The translations under genes and the position numbers were made by a program. Shown in pieces: positions 8,766-17,595 of a stretch of 64,000 nt of DNA. The DNA is taken from positions 1 through 64,000 of the forward strand of contig JACKAZ010000006.1 in the NCBI GenBank assembly GCA_020634795.1. Reading direction: 5' to 3'. Positions within the stretch are counted from its first letter, which is position 1. Each line of letters opens with the position of its first letter. The notes under the pieces were generated by a model, which saw only the letters and a list, made by a program, of their open reading frames with translations, searched no databases and was not told where the DNA came from. The DNA is from Ardenticatenales bacterium. Its GTDB lineage: Bacteria; Chloroflexota; Anaerolineae; Ardenticatenales; Ardenticatenaceae.

Positions 8766-9153
8766 CGCAGTACGGAACGGTCGGTGGCAAATGGGGAATG
8801 GGAGTTGTCGGGCATGGTTTCACTGCGCTGCCACGGGGAATCGAGAATCGGGACTGTTGCAACTTATACCAATTCTCATAGACAATTGTGGATGTGGAAT
8901 TGACGGTGTAACCGTGGGGCGGGGGATTAAAATCCCCGCTGGAGGGCCTGTCGGCCCATGGGCCTGCCTGCGCAGGCCCCTTCTTGGCTGTTACCATTGA
9001 TCTTCGTTGCACAATCAACCTTCCGATTGGGTATTACACCGAAATACCTCCCAACTCCTCAACGTATCAAACTGCCACCTGCTTGTCGACCGTGGGCACA
9101 CACGCTACCATTCCTGACCTGTACACTATCTCACCTTGATATTCGGAGTCGTG
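8766..9153. repeat. Intergenic region with dispersed repeat and consecutive palindromes
   Basis: 388 bp without a gene. A second copy of the GGGCATGGTTTCAC / GAATCGAGAAT element lies at about 8800-8860. Three palindromes follow in a row at 8919-8983: GGGGATT/AATCCCC, GGGCC/GGCCC and GGGCCTG/CAGGCCC. The arrangement resembles a REP-like or small non-autonomous element. Confidence 0.6.
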
Positions 9154-9918
9154 ATGGCTACTTACGAACTGTCGAATCCGCCCACCACGCACGCCCTGTT
9201 GGGTGGGCGGTTGGAAGGGATTACGCGCTGGCTCGGCTGGTTGCTGATCCCGTTGGGCCTCCTATCGCTCTGGGCGGCGCTCCTCTACGCCCCCGCCGAA
9301 GAAACGATGGGCGATGTCTACCGCATCTTCTTCTATCACCTGCCCGCCAACATCGGCGGCTTCGTCCTCTTCTTTATCGCCTTCGCCGTGGGCATCGCCT
9401 ATCTGCGCACGCGCAACCCCAAATGGGACCAATGGGGCTTGGCGAGTATCGAGGTCGGTATCGTGGCCGCCTTCATCGGCACGGTCACCGGCTCGATCTG
9501 GGCGCGCCCCGTTTGGAACACCTGGTGGACGTGGGACCCACGCCTCACCACCGTCACGATCCTGCTGCTGACCTATGCCGGCTACCTGATGTTGCGCGGC
9601 GCGGTCGACGACCCTGAACGACGTGCCCGCTTCAGCGCGATCTACGCCATCCTCGCCTTCGTCAACGTTCCGCTGGTCTATTTTTCGACCCGCATCGTGG
9701 AGCGAACGGTACACCCCGTGGTTTTTGGGGGCGATAACGCGGAGGCGATGGGCGACATGTCGCTGACCCCCGCAATGAACACGGCGCTGATGATCTGCAT
9801 GGTCTTCGGCATTCTGCTGCTGATCTGGATGGTCTTCAGACGCGTGCAACTGGCGCAGCGCGAGGCCGAGGTCGAGCAGATGCGCTGGCAAATGATGGAG
9901 GCGCCCCCCAATGGTTGA
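9154..9918 (+). CDS. ccmC: Cytochrome c biogenesis heme protein CcmC
   Basis: 254 aa polytopic membrane protein with about six hydrophobic segments. The heme-binding tryptophan-rich motif WNTWWTWDPRLT lies near residue 125-136 in an external loop, flanked by conserved His residues (FYHLPAN and TVHPVVF). CcmC presents heme to CcmE for c-type cytochrome maturation. ATG 9154 has a GGAG ribosome binding site 5 bp upstream; the longer TTG-initiated frame from 9136 lacks one. It overlaps a small CcmD-like gene by 8 bp. No other ccm genes are in the window. Confidence 0.92.
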   Translation: MATYELSNPPTTHALLGGRLEGITRWLGWLLIPLGLLSLWAALLYAPAEETMGDVYRIFFYHLPANIGGFVLFFIAFAVGIAYLRTRNPKWDQWGLASIEVGIVAAFIGTVTGSIWARPVWNTWWTWDPRLTTVTILLLTYAGYLMLRGAVDDPERRARFSAIYAILAFVNVPLVYFSTRIVERTVHPVVFGGDNAEAMGDMSLTPAMNTALMICMVFGILLLIWMVFRRVQLAQREAEVEQMRWQMMEAPPNG

Positions 9919-10072
9919 TCTTTCCGCCCCCAACACGGGCTATCTGATCATGGGCCTCCTTTCTTTCTGGCTGCCGGTCCTGCTCTATATCGGCTGGATG
10001 CGCCAAAAGGCGAGCCGGCTCCGACAAGAAATCGCGCTGCTGAAAGAGGAACACGAAGCGTTCAAGCGTTGA
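9911..10072 (+). CDS. ccmD: CcmD-like small membrane protein
   Basis: 53 aa. A short periplasmic N-terminus and one hydrophobic segment (YLIMGLLSFWLPVLLYIGWM) are followed by a charged cytoplasmic helix (RQKASRLRQEIALLKEEHEA). This is the usual CcmD architecture; CcmD stabilises the CcmC-CcmE heme-handling complex. The start overlaps the ccmC stop by 8 bp, so translation is probably coupled. The family is poorly conserved, so the call relies on size, topology and position. Confidence 0.75.
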   Translation: MVDLSAPNTGYLIMGLLSFWLPVLLYIGWMRQKASRLRQEIALLKEEHEAFKR

Positions 10073-10152
10073 AACGCTCGAGCGTTCGATTTCGATGCGT
10101 CCACGTTTAACAGCGCCAGAGTGATGGCGACCCGGTACGGAATACTCCGCTC

Positions 10153-11067
10153 ATGAAAACTCTTATCGCTGGCGGCACCGGCCTGATCGGAGGTGCCCTT
10201 TCTCGTTCCCTCGTTGCGGACGGCCACGAGGTCGTGGTGCTGACGCGCAAGCCCGACGAACGACCCGACAGGCTCCCCGATGCCGTGCGGCTCATCGGCT
10301 GGGACGGGAAAACAGGCGAGGGTTGGAGCGACGAGCTGCCAACCACCGACGTGGTCGTGAACCTGGCGGGCGCTACGATTGGGCCGGAAGGGGGACTGTG
10401 GACCAAGGCGCGCAAGCAGGCCATCCTGCAGAGCCGCGTCCAGAGCACCGCCGCCCTCATCGACGGCTTGCGCCGCGTCGATCAGCGCCCCGCCACGCTG
10501 ATTCAAGGCTCGGCGGTGGGCTTTTACGGCGGTCAGGGCAGCGCTCTGATCACAGAGGAAGCGCCGAACGGCGACGATTTCTTGGCCGATGTGGTGGCCG
10601 CGTGGGAGGCCGCGAGTGACGACGCCGAAACGTTGGGGCTGCGCCGCGTCCTGCTGCGCACCGGCGTCGTGCTGGCGGCGAAGGGCGGCACGCTCAACCT
10701 GCTGGCGCTGCCCCATAAGCTGTTCGTCGGCGGCCCGCTCGGTAACGGCAAGCAGTACATCCCGTGGGTGCACATCGACGACGAAGTGGCCGCGATCCGC
10801 TTCCTCATGGAGCAGCCCGATCTGAGCGGCCCCTTCAACATCACCGCGCCCAACCCCGTCACCAATCGCGCAATGAGCAATGCCCTCGGCAAAGTGCTCG
10901 GACGACCCAGCCTGTTGCCCACCCCGGCCTTCCTGCTCAAACTCCTCCTTGGCGAGATGAGCGTGCTCGTGTTGGAAGGGCAACGCGCCCTCCCAGAAGC
11001 GCTGACCGAATCGGGCTTCGACTTTCACTTCCCGAATATCGAAGGGGCGCTGCGCGATTTGTTATAG
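10153..11067 (+). CDS. TIGR01777-family epimerase-like NAD(P)-binding protein
   Basis: 304 aa. The N-terminal nucleotide-binding motif AGGTGLIGGALSRSL begins at residue 7. The family pattern continues with VVNLAGATIG, an SAVGFYGGQG block (in place of a classical SDR active site) and VPWVHIDDEVAAI-like sequence (IPWVHIDDEVAAIRFLM). The C-terminal domain (PAFLLKLLLGEMSVLVLEGQR, then ESGFDFHFPNIEGAL) is the DUF1731-type end of TIGR01777/YfcH proteins. A reductase or epimerase on a nucleotide sugar or polyprenyl substrate is often proposed, but the activity is not established. Confidence 0.88.
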   Translation: MKTLIAGGTGLIGGALSRSLVADGHEVVVLTRKPDERPDRLPDAVRLIGWDGKTGEGWSDELPTTDVVVNLAGATIGPEGGLWTKARKQAILQSRVQSTAALIDGLRRVDQRPATLIQGSAVGFYGGQGSALITEEAPNGDDFLADVVAAWEAASDDAETLGLRRVLLRTGVVLAAKGGTLNLLALPHKLFVGGPLGNGKQYIPWVHIDDEVAAIRFLMEQPDLSGPFNITAPNPVTNRAMSNALGKVLGRPSLLPTPAFLLKLLLGEMSVLVLEGQRALPEALTESGFDFHFPNIEGALRDLL

Positions 11068-11150
11068 TGGCGTCATCATGCGCGGCGGCGCACCACGGAT
11101 GATTTTCCTGACATAGTCCCATTCCTCTTCGGATAACTACGCGTAAGATC
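11068..11150. repeat. Dispersed intergenic repeat, short copy
   Basis: Between the epimerase-like gene and the large hydrolase, about 11080-11110 reads ATGCGCGGCGGCGCACCACG followed by GATGATTTTC. This is the reverse complement of the element seen near 6884-6935 and 29045-29100. Confidence 0.55.
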
Positions 11151-12686
11151 GTGCCCAGCCCCATCACCCTGCGCGGCCAGCGACGGCCCGTCGAGATCGC
11201 ACCCCACCTCTTTTTGGAGGCCGCGCCCTTCTACGGTGAGGCGCGGCCCGCCGACCCTGACAGCGAACCGATCAGCGTGCTGGGCGCGGGGGAAAACGCG
11301 GAAGGGGCGCTGCTGGCGGCGCTGGCCGCCCACGGCATCACGTCGGAGGCCGTCGTCGAAGTCGACGCTTCGGTCCGTGCCCTCGCCACGCCGCCCGACG
11401 ACGGCCCCACAACGCCCTACGGTGAGGCCGCCCAGCGCATGGTGCAGCGCCACGCCGCGCCCGACCGCGACTACGCGCTGCTCTACAGCGATGAGGGTGG
11501 CGTCTCCCGCTGGATCTTCCCCGACCGCCCTTCGTCCCTCCTGCCCCAGCCACATCAGTCCGTTTTTGAGTCGAACAGGCTGTCCTTCGCCATCCCCCGG
11601 GACGGCGCGCCCGCCCCCGATGCCGAGCGCGAAATCCGCAGCCTGTCGTGGAGCCGTGCCCGGCTGCTCCGCCTCCTCTCGTGGCCGAAGGAAGAGGCGG
11701 CGGGACTTAGCGCCTATCAGATTGCGAAACGGTGGGAGGCGGCACAGCGCCCCTACGGGCTGTGGCAGTTGGTGGATGGGCCATTGGGACGACCCGCGTG
11801 GGAACTCCGTGGGCGGCGCGACCCCGCTTTTTGGGAATGGCTGGCCGAAGGGCCCATCCTATTGCTGCTCCACGGCACCTTCAGCACCGTCCAGTCGGGC
11901 TATGCCGCGTTGTTGGAAAGCCCCCAACTCGCGGACCTCCGCCAACGGTACGGGCAGCGGGTGATCGCCTTCAACCATCCCACCCTTCACCCCTCGCTGC
12001 GCGACAACGCAGAGAGTTTGCTGAGCGCGATTCCGCCCCAACTGCCGCTCACGCTCGACGTGGTGGCCCACAGCCGAGGCTGTTTGTTGGGCCGCACCGT
12101 GGCGCAAGGGGAAGGCCGATTGCAGCGCCCCCACTTAACGCTGCGTAAGGCGATCTGGCTGGCCGGGCCGCAGCGTGGCACCCGCTTGGCCGACCACGAG
12201 CGCTGGAAAGCGTTGATCGACCGCGCCACCAACCTGCTCTCCGCACTGCCGAGCAGTGGCTACCACCAAGCCCTCACCACGATCCTGACCTTGGTGAAAA
12301 TCATCGGGGCGGACGCGGTCGGGGCGCTGCCCGGCCTCTCTGCCATGGCACCGCAAAGCGCCGCACTTGCCGCGCTCAACCGTGGCCAATCGCAGGGCAC
12401 GACCTACTATGGGATCGCCGCCGATTATCGGCCCACCGACCCCAATCTGGCGGCGCTGATGCTGCGCCGCACGGGCGACGAGCTGCGCGACCGCTTCTTC
12501 GACGAGCCGAACGATGGCATCGTGCCGACTGCGGGGGCTTTCGACCTCCGCCACCCCCACCCCGATTTCCCCCTGCCGCCTGAACGGCGCTGGCAAAGCG
12601 CCGCCAACTCCCCGATCCAACACTCGCAACTCTTCGCCACACCCGCCATCGTCGATCAGATGACACGCTGGTTGCGGGACGTGTGA
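11151..12686 (+). CDS. Large alpha/beta hydrolase (DUF7379-like lipase fold)
   Basis: 511 aa, apparently starting at GTG 11151, without a clear ribosome binding site. The first 190 residues match nothing I recognise. From about residue 235 an alpha/beta-hydrolase core appears: LLLLHGTFSTVQSGY (oxyanion region), VIAFNHPTLHPS, the nucleophile motif VAHSRGCLLGR (GHSxG-like, Ser near 308), the KAIWLAGPQRGTRLAD segment and a late NDGIVPT acid loop. A catalytic His could be the one in SPIQHSQLF. In other bacteria related domains accompany CHAT-type or lipase-like proteins. Substrate unknown. Confidence 0.75.
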   Translation: MPSPITLRGQRRPVEIAPHLFLEAAPFYGEARPADPDSEPISVLGAGENAEGALLAALAAHGITSEAVVEVDASVRALATPPDDGPTTPYGEAAQRMVQRHAAPDRDYALLYSDEGGVSRWIFPDRPSSLLPQPHQSVFESNRLSFAIPRDGAPAPDAEREIRSLSWSRARLLRLLSWPKEEAAGLSAYQIAKRWEAAQRPYGLWQLVDGPLGRPAWELRGRRDPAFWEWLAEGPILLLLHGTFSTVQSGYAALLESPQLADLRQRYGQRVIAFNHPTLHPSLRDNAESLLSAIPPQLPLTLDVVAHSRGCLLGRTVAQGEGRLQRPHLTLRKAIWLAGPQRGTRLADHERWKALIDRATNLLSALPSSGYHQALTTILTLVKIIGADAVGALPGLSAMAPQSAALAALNRGQSQGTTYYGIAADYRPTDPNLAALMLRRTGDELRDRFFDEPNDGIVPTAGAFDLRHPHPDFPLPPERRWQSAANSPIQHSQLFATPAIVDQMTRWLRDV

Positions 12687-12888
12687 CGCCTCCTCCCTTC
12701 GGAAAGCCCGCTCAACCGCGCGCCCGTTCAACTAACAGAAAGTCGTGTAGCACCGCTGATCCTTTTGGCCCACTCACATAGGCGATGACGGTAGGTCGAG
12801 AAGAATCAGCCACACAATCCACCGAAAGATGACCCACCAATTGTCCCCCAGCTCCCAAAGCTCCCTCTGACACCACACGCACACACCC

Positions 12889-13764
12889 TTACCCCCTCAC
12901 ACCGTCCCCCCACGCCAACCGTCGCCCCAGCCGCTCCTCTAACTCTGGTTGCTGGCGGCGATAGTGATCGCGGAGTTCGACGAGCGTGGCTTCGGGGATC
13001 GGGGGGGGTTGGAGTATGTCGATCCGATCCAGCACCCCCCGCAGCGGGCTACGGCGCGCACGGCTGTAAAAGGCCCCGTAGGGCCGACCCAGCCGATGGT
13101 GCAGCAAAATGTGCGTCCAGCCCCACGCCGCGTTGGGCCGGCGCTCCGGCAGCGTGGGGGCGTGGGCGGGGTCGAGGCCGAGGAAGCGATGCACGGTCGC
13201 CATGCTCTCCAGCGGCTGGCGCTGTACATCTTCCTCGAAGATGAGGGTGAGCAGGTTGGCCGCGGGCACATGCGCCTGCCAGAGCGTCAGATAGCGCAGA
13301 TAATCGCCGAGCGCACGAATTCGCAGATGGGGATAGTCGGCGATCGCGGCGGCGAGGTGGGTGGTGGGCGGGTAGCGGCGGCGTCGCATGTGGTGGTAAT
13401 AGGCCGAGATCGCCCGCTGCACCGGATCACGCAGCAGAAGCATCACTTTGACGTCGGGATAGTGGGTCATCACCAATTCGGGGATGGTGGGGAGCCAGGT
13501 CGCGGGCTGGCGCCTTTCGTCCCGCAGAAAATCGTAGAAGTAGGTCGCCGTCGCCTCACCGGTTGTTTGGCCGGGCGGGATCGCGGCAAAGTGACGCTCA
13601 TAATGAGCGATGCCGCGCATGTAGGCCGAGCTGCGGTCGAAGAAGAATAGCTCTTTCGTGGAGGGCAACCTCACTGTCGGGTGCTGCGCCAACATCGACC
13701 AGAGCCAAGTCGTTCCGCTCTTCTGCGCCCCGATGATTAGGAAATCCGGCCCGCGGCTAGCCAT
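12889..13764 (-). CDS. Sulfotransferase family protein
   Basis: 291 aa. The N-terminus contains the PAPS 5'-phosphosulfate loop (FLIIGAQKSGTTWLWSML, with GxxKSGTTWL). LLLRDPVQRAISAYYHHMRR provides the 3'-phosphate-binding region. A C-terminal LGLDPAHAPTLPERRPNAAW matches the end of heparan-type and bacterial carbohydrate sulfotransferases. It probably transfers sulfate from PAPS to a polysaccharide or lipid. It overlaps the upstream flippase gene by 8 bp, which suggests sulfation of an exported glycan. The acceptor is inferred. Confidence 0.85.
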   Translation of the reverse strand: MASRGPDFLIIGAQKSGTTWLWSMLAQHPTVRLPSTKELFFFDRSSAYMRGIAHYERHFAAIPPGQTTGEATATYFYDFLRDERRQPATWLPTIPELVMTHYPDVKVMLLLRDPVQRAISAYYHHMRRRRYPPTTHLAAAIADYPHLRIRALGDYLRYLTLWQAHVPAANLLTLIFEEDVQRQPLESMATVHRFLGLDPAHAPTLPERRPNAAWGWTHILLHHRLGRPYGAFYSRARRSPLRGVLDRIDILQPPPIPEATLVELRDHYRRQQPELEERLGRRLAWGDGVRG

Positions 13765-15202
13765 CCCGCCGCCCCCGCATCAGCGTCCAGATCATTTGAC
13801 CGCCCCGCATCAGGGCTTCCCGCTCCGTCGCCCACAAAATCCCCACGTAGATCAGCGTCCCCACGACCCACTTCGCCGCCAACATCGCCCCATCGTTGCT
13901 GGTCGGCCACGCCAGCGGCAGCGCCCCAAGCGCCGCCCCACTCGCCACCGCGGCCACGGTGGGCCACCACCAGAGCGCCCGTGATGAATAGCGAATCCTG
14001 CCGCGCACAGCACGGAAGAGCAGCCATGCGCCGAGCGCCGCCATGCCGTTGAGCGCCAGCGCCACGCCGTTGATCCCGCCCAGCCGCGCGCCGAGGAGCA
14101 GCATGGGCACAAAGAAGAGGACCTGCGCCAGCCGTGCGCGGCTGACACGCTGCGGCTCGCCGGTGGCGATCAGCAGGTTGGCCGCGCCCGCCTGCAACGG
14201 ATCGAGCAGGGTGTAGATCAGCATCAGTTGGAGGGTCGGCACCATCGGCAACCAGGCTGGGTTGATCAGCGCGATCAGATGGGGGGCGCTGCTGATGAAG
14301 AGTAGGGCAAAAAGAAAGCCGCTGCGCACCATCAGGCTGGTGGCGCGAAAAAAGGCGCGCGCCAACCGTTGGGGGTCGTCCTGTAGGCGGGCGTAGGTCG
14401 GCACAAAAATGTCGAGCAGCGGCGCAGCCACCACGCGGCGTGGATAGCCCGCGAACTCGTAAGCGCGGGCATAGAGGCCGAGCGGATCGCGGCCCAGCGT
14501 CAGCCCGACCCAGAAATCGTCGATGTTGTCGAGCAAGTAAAGCAGCGTGCTGTTCGACCAGAGCGCTTTACCGAAGCGCCAGAAATGGGCGGCGGCCTCT
14601 GTGTTCCAGCCGAGCTTGGGCCACCAATGCCAAGTCACCAGCAGTCGCGCCACCACCCCACTCGCGGCCTCGCCCACCAGCGCCCATGGCCCATAGCCGA
14701 GCCATGCCAGCGTCGGAGCGACGATCGTCATCGCGGCAGAGGCCGCGACATCGGCAGCGGCCAAGCGGCGGAAGCCGAGGTTGCGAGCAATGAAGCTGCT
14801 TTGCACGGCGGGGAAGAGGCGCAACGCTTCGACCGCGGCAAAGGCCGCGATGAGCGCCGACAGGCCGCGCATGTCGGGGTAGAAGGCCACGAGCCATGGC
14901 GTGATGAGCAGCAGGATCGCCAGCGCAGCGGCCAGCAGGAGCAATCGGAGCGTGAAATAGGTACGCTGCAGCCCCTCGTCCGGTGCGCGATGCTGCAGGA
15001 AGGCATCGTGTAGCCCCATCGTCTGCATCCGCACCGCCAAGCCGACGAAGAGCATCGCTTGGGCGGCGACCCCCACGTCGGCGGGCAGCAGAAACCGTGT
15101 CAACAGCACCAGCCGCGTCGCCCCCATCGCCCATGTCAGCAGCGAGCCTGCGATGCTGTAGGCCGAGCCGGTGACGACGCGGGAGGCGAGCGGGTCAGAC
15201 AC
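13757..15202 (-). CDS. Wzx-like polysaccharide/oligosaccharide flippase
   Basis: 481 aa with about 12-14 hydrophobic segments. The order is typical of the polysaccharide-exporter (PST/Wzx) branch of the MOP superfamily: an N-terminal helix with GSLLTWAMGATRLVLLTRFL, the early motif LPADVGVAAQAMLFVGLA, and the central LDNIDDFWVGLTLG. It is expected to flip an undecaprenyl-linked glycan across the membrane. The sulfotransferase follows with an 8-bp overlap. No polymerase or glycosyltransferase lies next to them, so the full pathway must be elsewhere. Confidence 0.85.
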   Translation of the reverse strand: MSDPLASRVVTGSAYSIAGSLLTWAMGATRLVLLTRFLLPADVGVAAQAMLFVGLAVRMQTMGLHDAFLQHRAPDEGLQRTYFTLRLLLLAAALAILLLITPWLVAFYPDMRGLSALIAAFAAVEALRLFPAVQSSFIARNLGFRRLAAADVAASAAMTIVAPTLAWLGYGPWALVGEAASGVVARLLVTWHWWPKLGWNTEAAAHFWRFGKALWSNSTLLYLLDNIDDFWVGLTLGRDPLGLYARAYEFAGYPRRVVAAPLLDIFVPTYARLQDDPQRLARAFFRATSLMVRSGFLFALLFISSAPHLIALINPAWLPMVPTLQLMLIYTLLDPLQAGAANLLIATGEPQRVSRARLAQVLFFVPMLLLGARLGGINGVALALNGMAALGAWLLFRAVRGRIRYSSRALWWWPTVAAVASGAALGALPLAWPTSNDGAMLAAKWVVGTLIYVGILWATEREALMRGGQMIWTLMRGRRDG

Positions 15203-15440
15203 AGCGTTCAGGCGTTCAAGTGAAGAGAGCTATTTGTGGCAGCAATCACGCGCCGTATGGAACGATCGACAGGAGGGGATAGAGAATCGAGAATCGAAAA
15301 ACGACCGGCCCTGCCTGCCCTGCCTGCCCTGAGCGCCGTCGAAGGGAGAATGGTCAGCATGACTGATTCATCGCAAGGTGCGCCATGCAGTGACTCACCC
15401 CCACGCACCTTCATACACCCTTCTCTCTCTATCGCCACGC
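15203..15440. repeat. Intergenic region with GAATCGAGAATCG and CCTGCCCTGAGC-type repeats
   Basis: 238 bp without a gene. It contains GAATCGAGAATCGAAAAACG near 15280-15300 and a tandem CCTGCCCTG block ending in GAGCGCCGTCGAAGGG near 15307-15345. This is the common Chloroflexota intergenic repeat style, and related pieces occur near 6975 and 22985. Confidence 0.5.
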
Positions 15441-15848
15441 TCAGTCCTTGAACGGGACCGGCGCCCCCATCTCGAAGGCGTGGGGGATCAGATCGCCCAG
15501 CCGCAGGGTCACCTCGTCGCCCGCCGCGTTGCCGAGCGTCACGGTCGTTTGCGCTGTGCCGAACTCGGCCATGACGGAGCGACAGCCGCCGCAGGGCGCG
15601 GCCCCTGCCTCGGTATAGATGTAGAGCCGCGCCAAACGGCGATAGCCCGCGCTCACCGCCGCGACGATGGCGCTGCGTTCGGCACAGATCGACTGCGGGA
15701 AGGCGGCGTTCTCAACGTTGGCCCCCGCGAAGCGAGCGCCCTGCTCCATTTCCACTGCCGCCCCCACGCAAAAGTCGCTGTAGGGGGCATAGGCACGGCG
15801 CTGGGCGGCCATCGCCATTTCGCGTAGGGTGGGTTCGGGGTGGGACAT
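15441..15848 (-). CDS. cdd: Cytidine deaminase
   Basis: 135 aa, typical of the homotetrameric zinc-dependent enzyme that deaminates (deoxy)cytidine in pyrimidine salvage. Visible motifs are YSDFCVGAAVE (substrate loop), GANVENAAFPQSICAERSAI with the Cys-Ala-Glu zinc ligand and catalytic Glu, and APCGGCRSVMAEF with the two remaining zinc Cys. ATG 15848 directly follows a repeat-rich leader. No operon partner is evident. Confidence 0.93.
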   Translation of the reverse strand: MSHPEPTLREMAMAAQRRAYAPYSDFCVGAAVEMEQGARFAGANVENAAFPQSICAERSAIVAAVSAGYRRLARLYIYTEAGAAPCGGCRSVMAEFGTAQTTVTLGNAAGDEVTLRLGDLIPHAFEMGAPVPFKD

Positions 15849-16047
15849 GGGGGGTGAGTTTGATGAGTTTGATGAGTTTGATGAGTTTTGTGAGTTGGGA
15901 GTTTACGAGTCTAATGGGTTGGAGTGAGCAGCAACGGCAGAGCGGCGAAACGATTCTCAACCTCTGCCCATGCACCATGCACCATGCACCATGCACCATT
16001 CGCCATGCACCACGCACCACGCCCCATTCGCCACAGGTCGTTCATTC
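15849..16047. repeat. Composite intergenic repeat, copy A
   Basis: From left to right: tandem 9-bp GAGTTTGAT units (about 15853-15890), a unique block starting GGGTTGGAGTGAGCAGCAAC (about 15915-15960), and tandem 7-bp TGCACCA units with variants (about 15966-16025). The same three modules occur in reverse order and opposite orientation at 20217-20425. Confidence 0.85.
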
Positions 16048-17376
16048 TCACCAGAGCGAGAGGGTACTGCCCAAGCGGCGACTGGCCTCGCTGGTGGGCT
16101 GGCCGACGCTCTCGCTGTCGTCGGTGGGTTCGTGCACGGTCACGCGCACTTTTAGGATGCGGTGACCATCCATCTGCTTGACCCGCAGCGTGACCTTTTG
16201 GTCGGCCAACTCGATCACATCTTTGAGGGTCGGGACGCGACCCAGCGCCGAGTAGACCAAGCCACCCACCGTGTCGTTTTCGTCGGTCGGCAGATCGAGA
16301 CCCATCGCGTCGTTTAAGTCGTCGATATCGTAGCGACCACTCACGATGGCTTCGGTGGCTGTCAGGGGGATGAAGGGCGCTTCCTCGCTGTCATATTCAT
16401 CTTGGATTTCACCCACGATCTCTTCCAGAATGTCCTCAATCGTCACCAAGCCCGCCGTGCCCCCATATTCGTCGAAGATGATCGCGAGGTGGATGCGGCT
16501 GCGTTGCAACTGCTCCAGCACCTCCGCTGCCATGCGGCTGGACGGCACGAAGAGCGGGGGCCGCAACCGGTCACGGATCGGCAGTTCGTGATGGCCATCG
16601 CGCAGATCGGCGAAAAGGTCTTTGGCGTAGAGCAGCCCCACGATGTTATCCACATCGCCTTCGTAGACGGGGATGCGGGAATGGCCCTCGCTAACAATCG
16701 TATCTAACGCATTCTTAACGGTGGTATCGGCGGACAGCGTCACCAGATCGGGCCGAGGAACCATCACCTCACGGACACTGGTCTGACCGAGGTCGAGGAT
16801 GTTGTGGACCATCTCGCGCTGCTCGGCGGGGAAGGACGTCTCCGACTCTTCCCCAACGAGGGACGCCAAGAGCCGTTGTTCCTCTTCTTCACGACGTTGC
16901 TGCAGCTCTTCTTCCGCGCCGCGACCGGACACAAGTTGCCAAAGCGAGCGCATCAGGGAGCGGATCGGCGCGGTCAGCCACATCAGCAGTTGGAGCAGCG
17001 GGGCGAGCGCAGGGGCAAACGTGGCGTAGGCGCGGCGGCCCATGGCGGAGCCGATCGCTTCGGCCAGCAACAGCGCAGCCACGACCAGCAGCGCCACCAG
17101 CAGCGGCGCAAAGCGGTCGGCGGTCACCACCACAATCGTGGCGGTGACCAGCGATGCCAGCAGCAGGCGCACGGTGCGGGTGGTCGCGGCCAATTCGTCG
17201 ATCTGGCCATGCAAGGTCAGCGCACTGCTCGCCCCCCATGTCGCTTGTTCGTCCAAGTCGCGCAGTCGTTTGCGGCTGATCGTGGCGATGGCAGCGTTCG
17301 CCATGGCCAAAACGACGAAAAGGAGCAACGCCAGCGCCGCAAAAGCCAGCGTTGCACCGGTACTATAACTATCCAA
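16048..17376 (-). CDS. CNNM/CorC-type hemolysin-family membrane protein with CBS domains
   Basis: 442 aa. An N-terminal DUF21/CNNM-like region has three or four hydrophobic segments (FAALALLLFVVLAMANAAIA; LLLASLVTATIVVVTA; LLVALLVVAALLLAEAIGSA). A linker with SVREVMVPRPDLVTLS leads into a tandem CBS pair (SRIPVYEGDVDNIVGLLYAK; RSRIHLAIIFDEYGG). The C-terminal CorC_HlyC domain (VGGLVYSALGRVPTLKDVI) is intact. Relatives are implicated in Mg2+/Co2+ efflux or homeostasis with nucleotide sensing by the CBS pair. The N-terminal part is shorter than in classic CNNM proteins. Confidence 0.9.
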   Translation of the reverse strand: MDSYSTGATLAFAALALLLFVVLAMANAAIATISRKRLRDLDEQATWGASSALTLHGQIDELAATTRTVRLLLASLVTATIVVVTADRFAPLLVALLVVAALLLAEAIGSAMGRRAYATFAPALAPLLQLLMWLTAPIRSLMRSLWQLVSGRGAEEELQQRREEEEQRLLASLVGEESETSFPAEQREMVHNILDLGQTSVREVMVPRPDLVTLSADTTVKNALDTIVSEGHSRIPVYEGDVDNIVGLLYAKDLFADLRDGHHELPIRDRLRPPLFVPSSRMAAEVLEQLQRSRIHLAIIFDEYGGTAGLVTIEDILEEIVGEIQDEYDSEEAPFIPLTATEAIVSGRYDIDDLNDAMGLDLPTDENDTVGGLVYSALGRVPTLKDVIELADQKVTLRVKQMDGHRILKVRVTVHEPTDDSESVGQPTSEASRRLGSTLSLW

Positions 17377-17595
17377 CAGCTTCCTCTCCTAAAACCTAGT
17401 GAGTCAGGACAGCACGCGAATCGGGAAGCGCGCATCGGTTCACGCCAAAACGCTACGCTTTCCCATTCGCCATCCTCTCAGTCTCGGGACCCTGCGATCT
17501 CTGGCCCGTATTTACTCTCCGTCCACGCGGCTGCAACACCTTTTCGCTCCGCACTCGTCGTCCTCGAACCCCGAGACAGAGGGCCGACTTGACGG

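Noticed and set aside
15853..16025. CRISPR array
   Set aside because: The repeats are 7-9 bp direct tandems without spacers; no cas genes are nearby.
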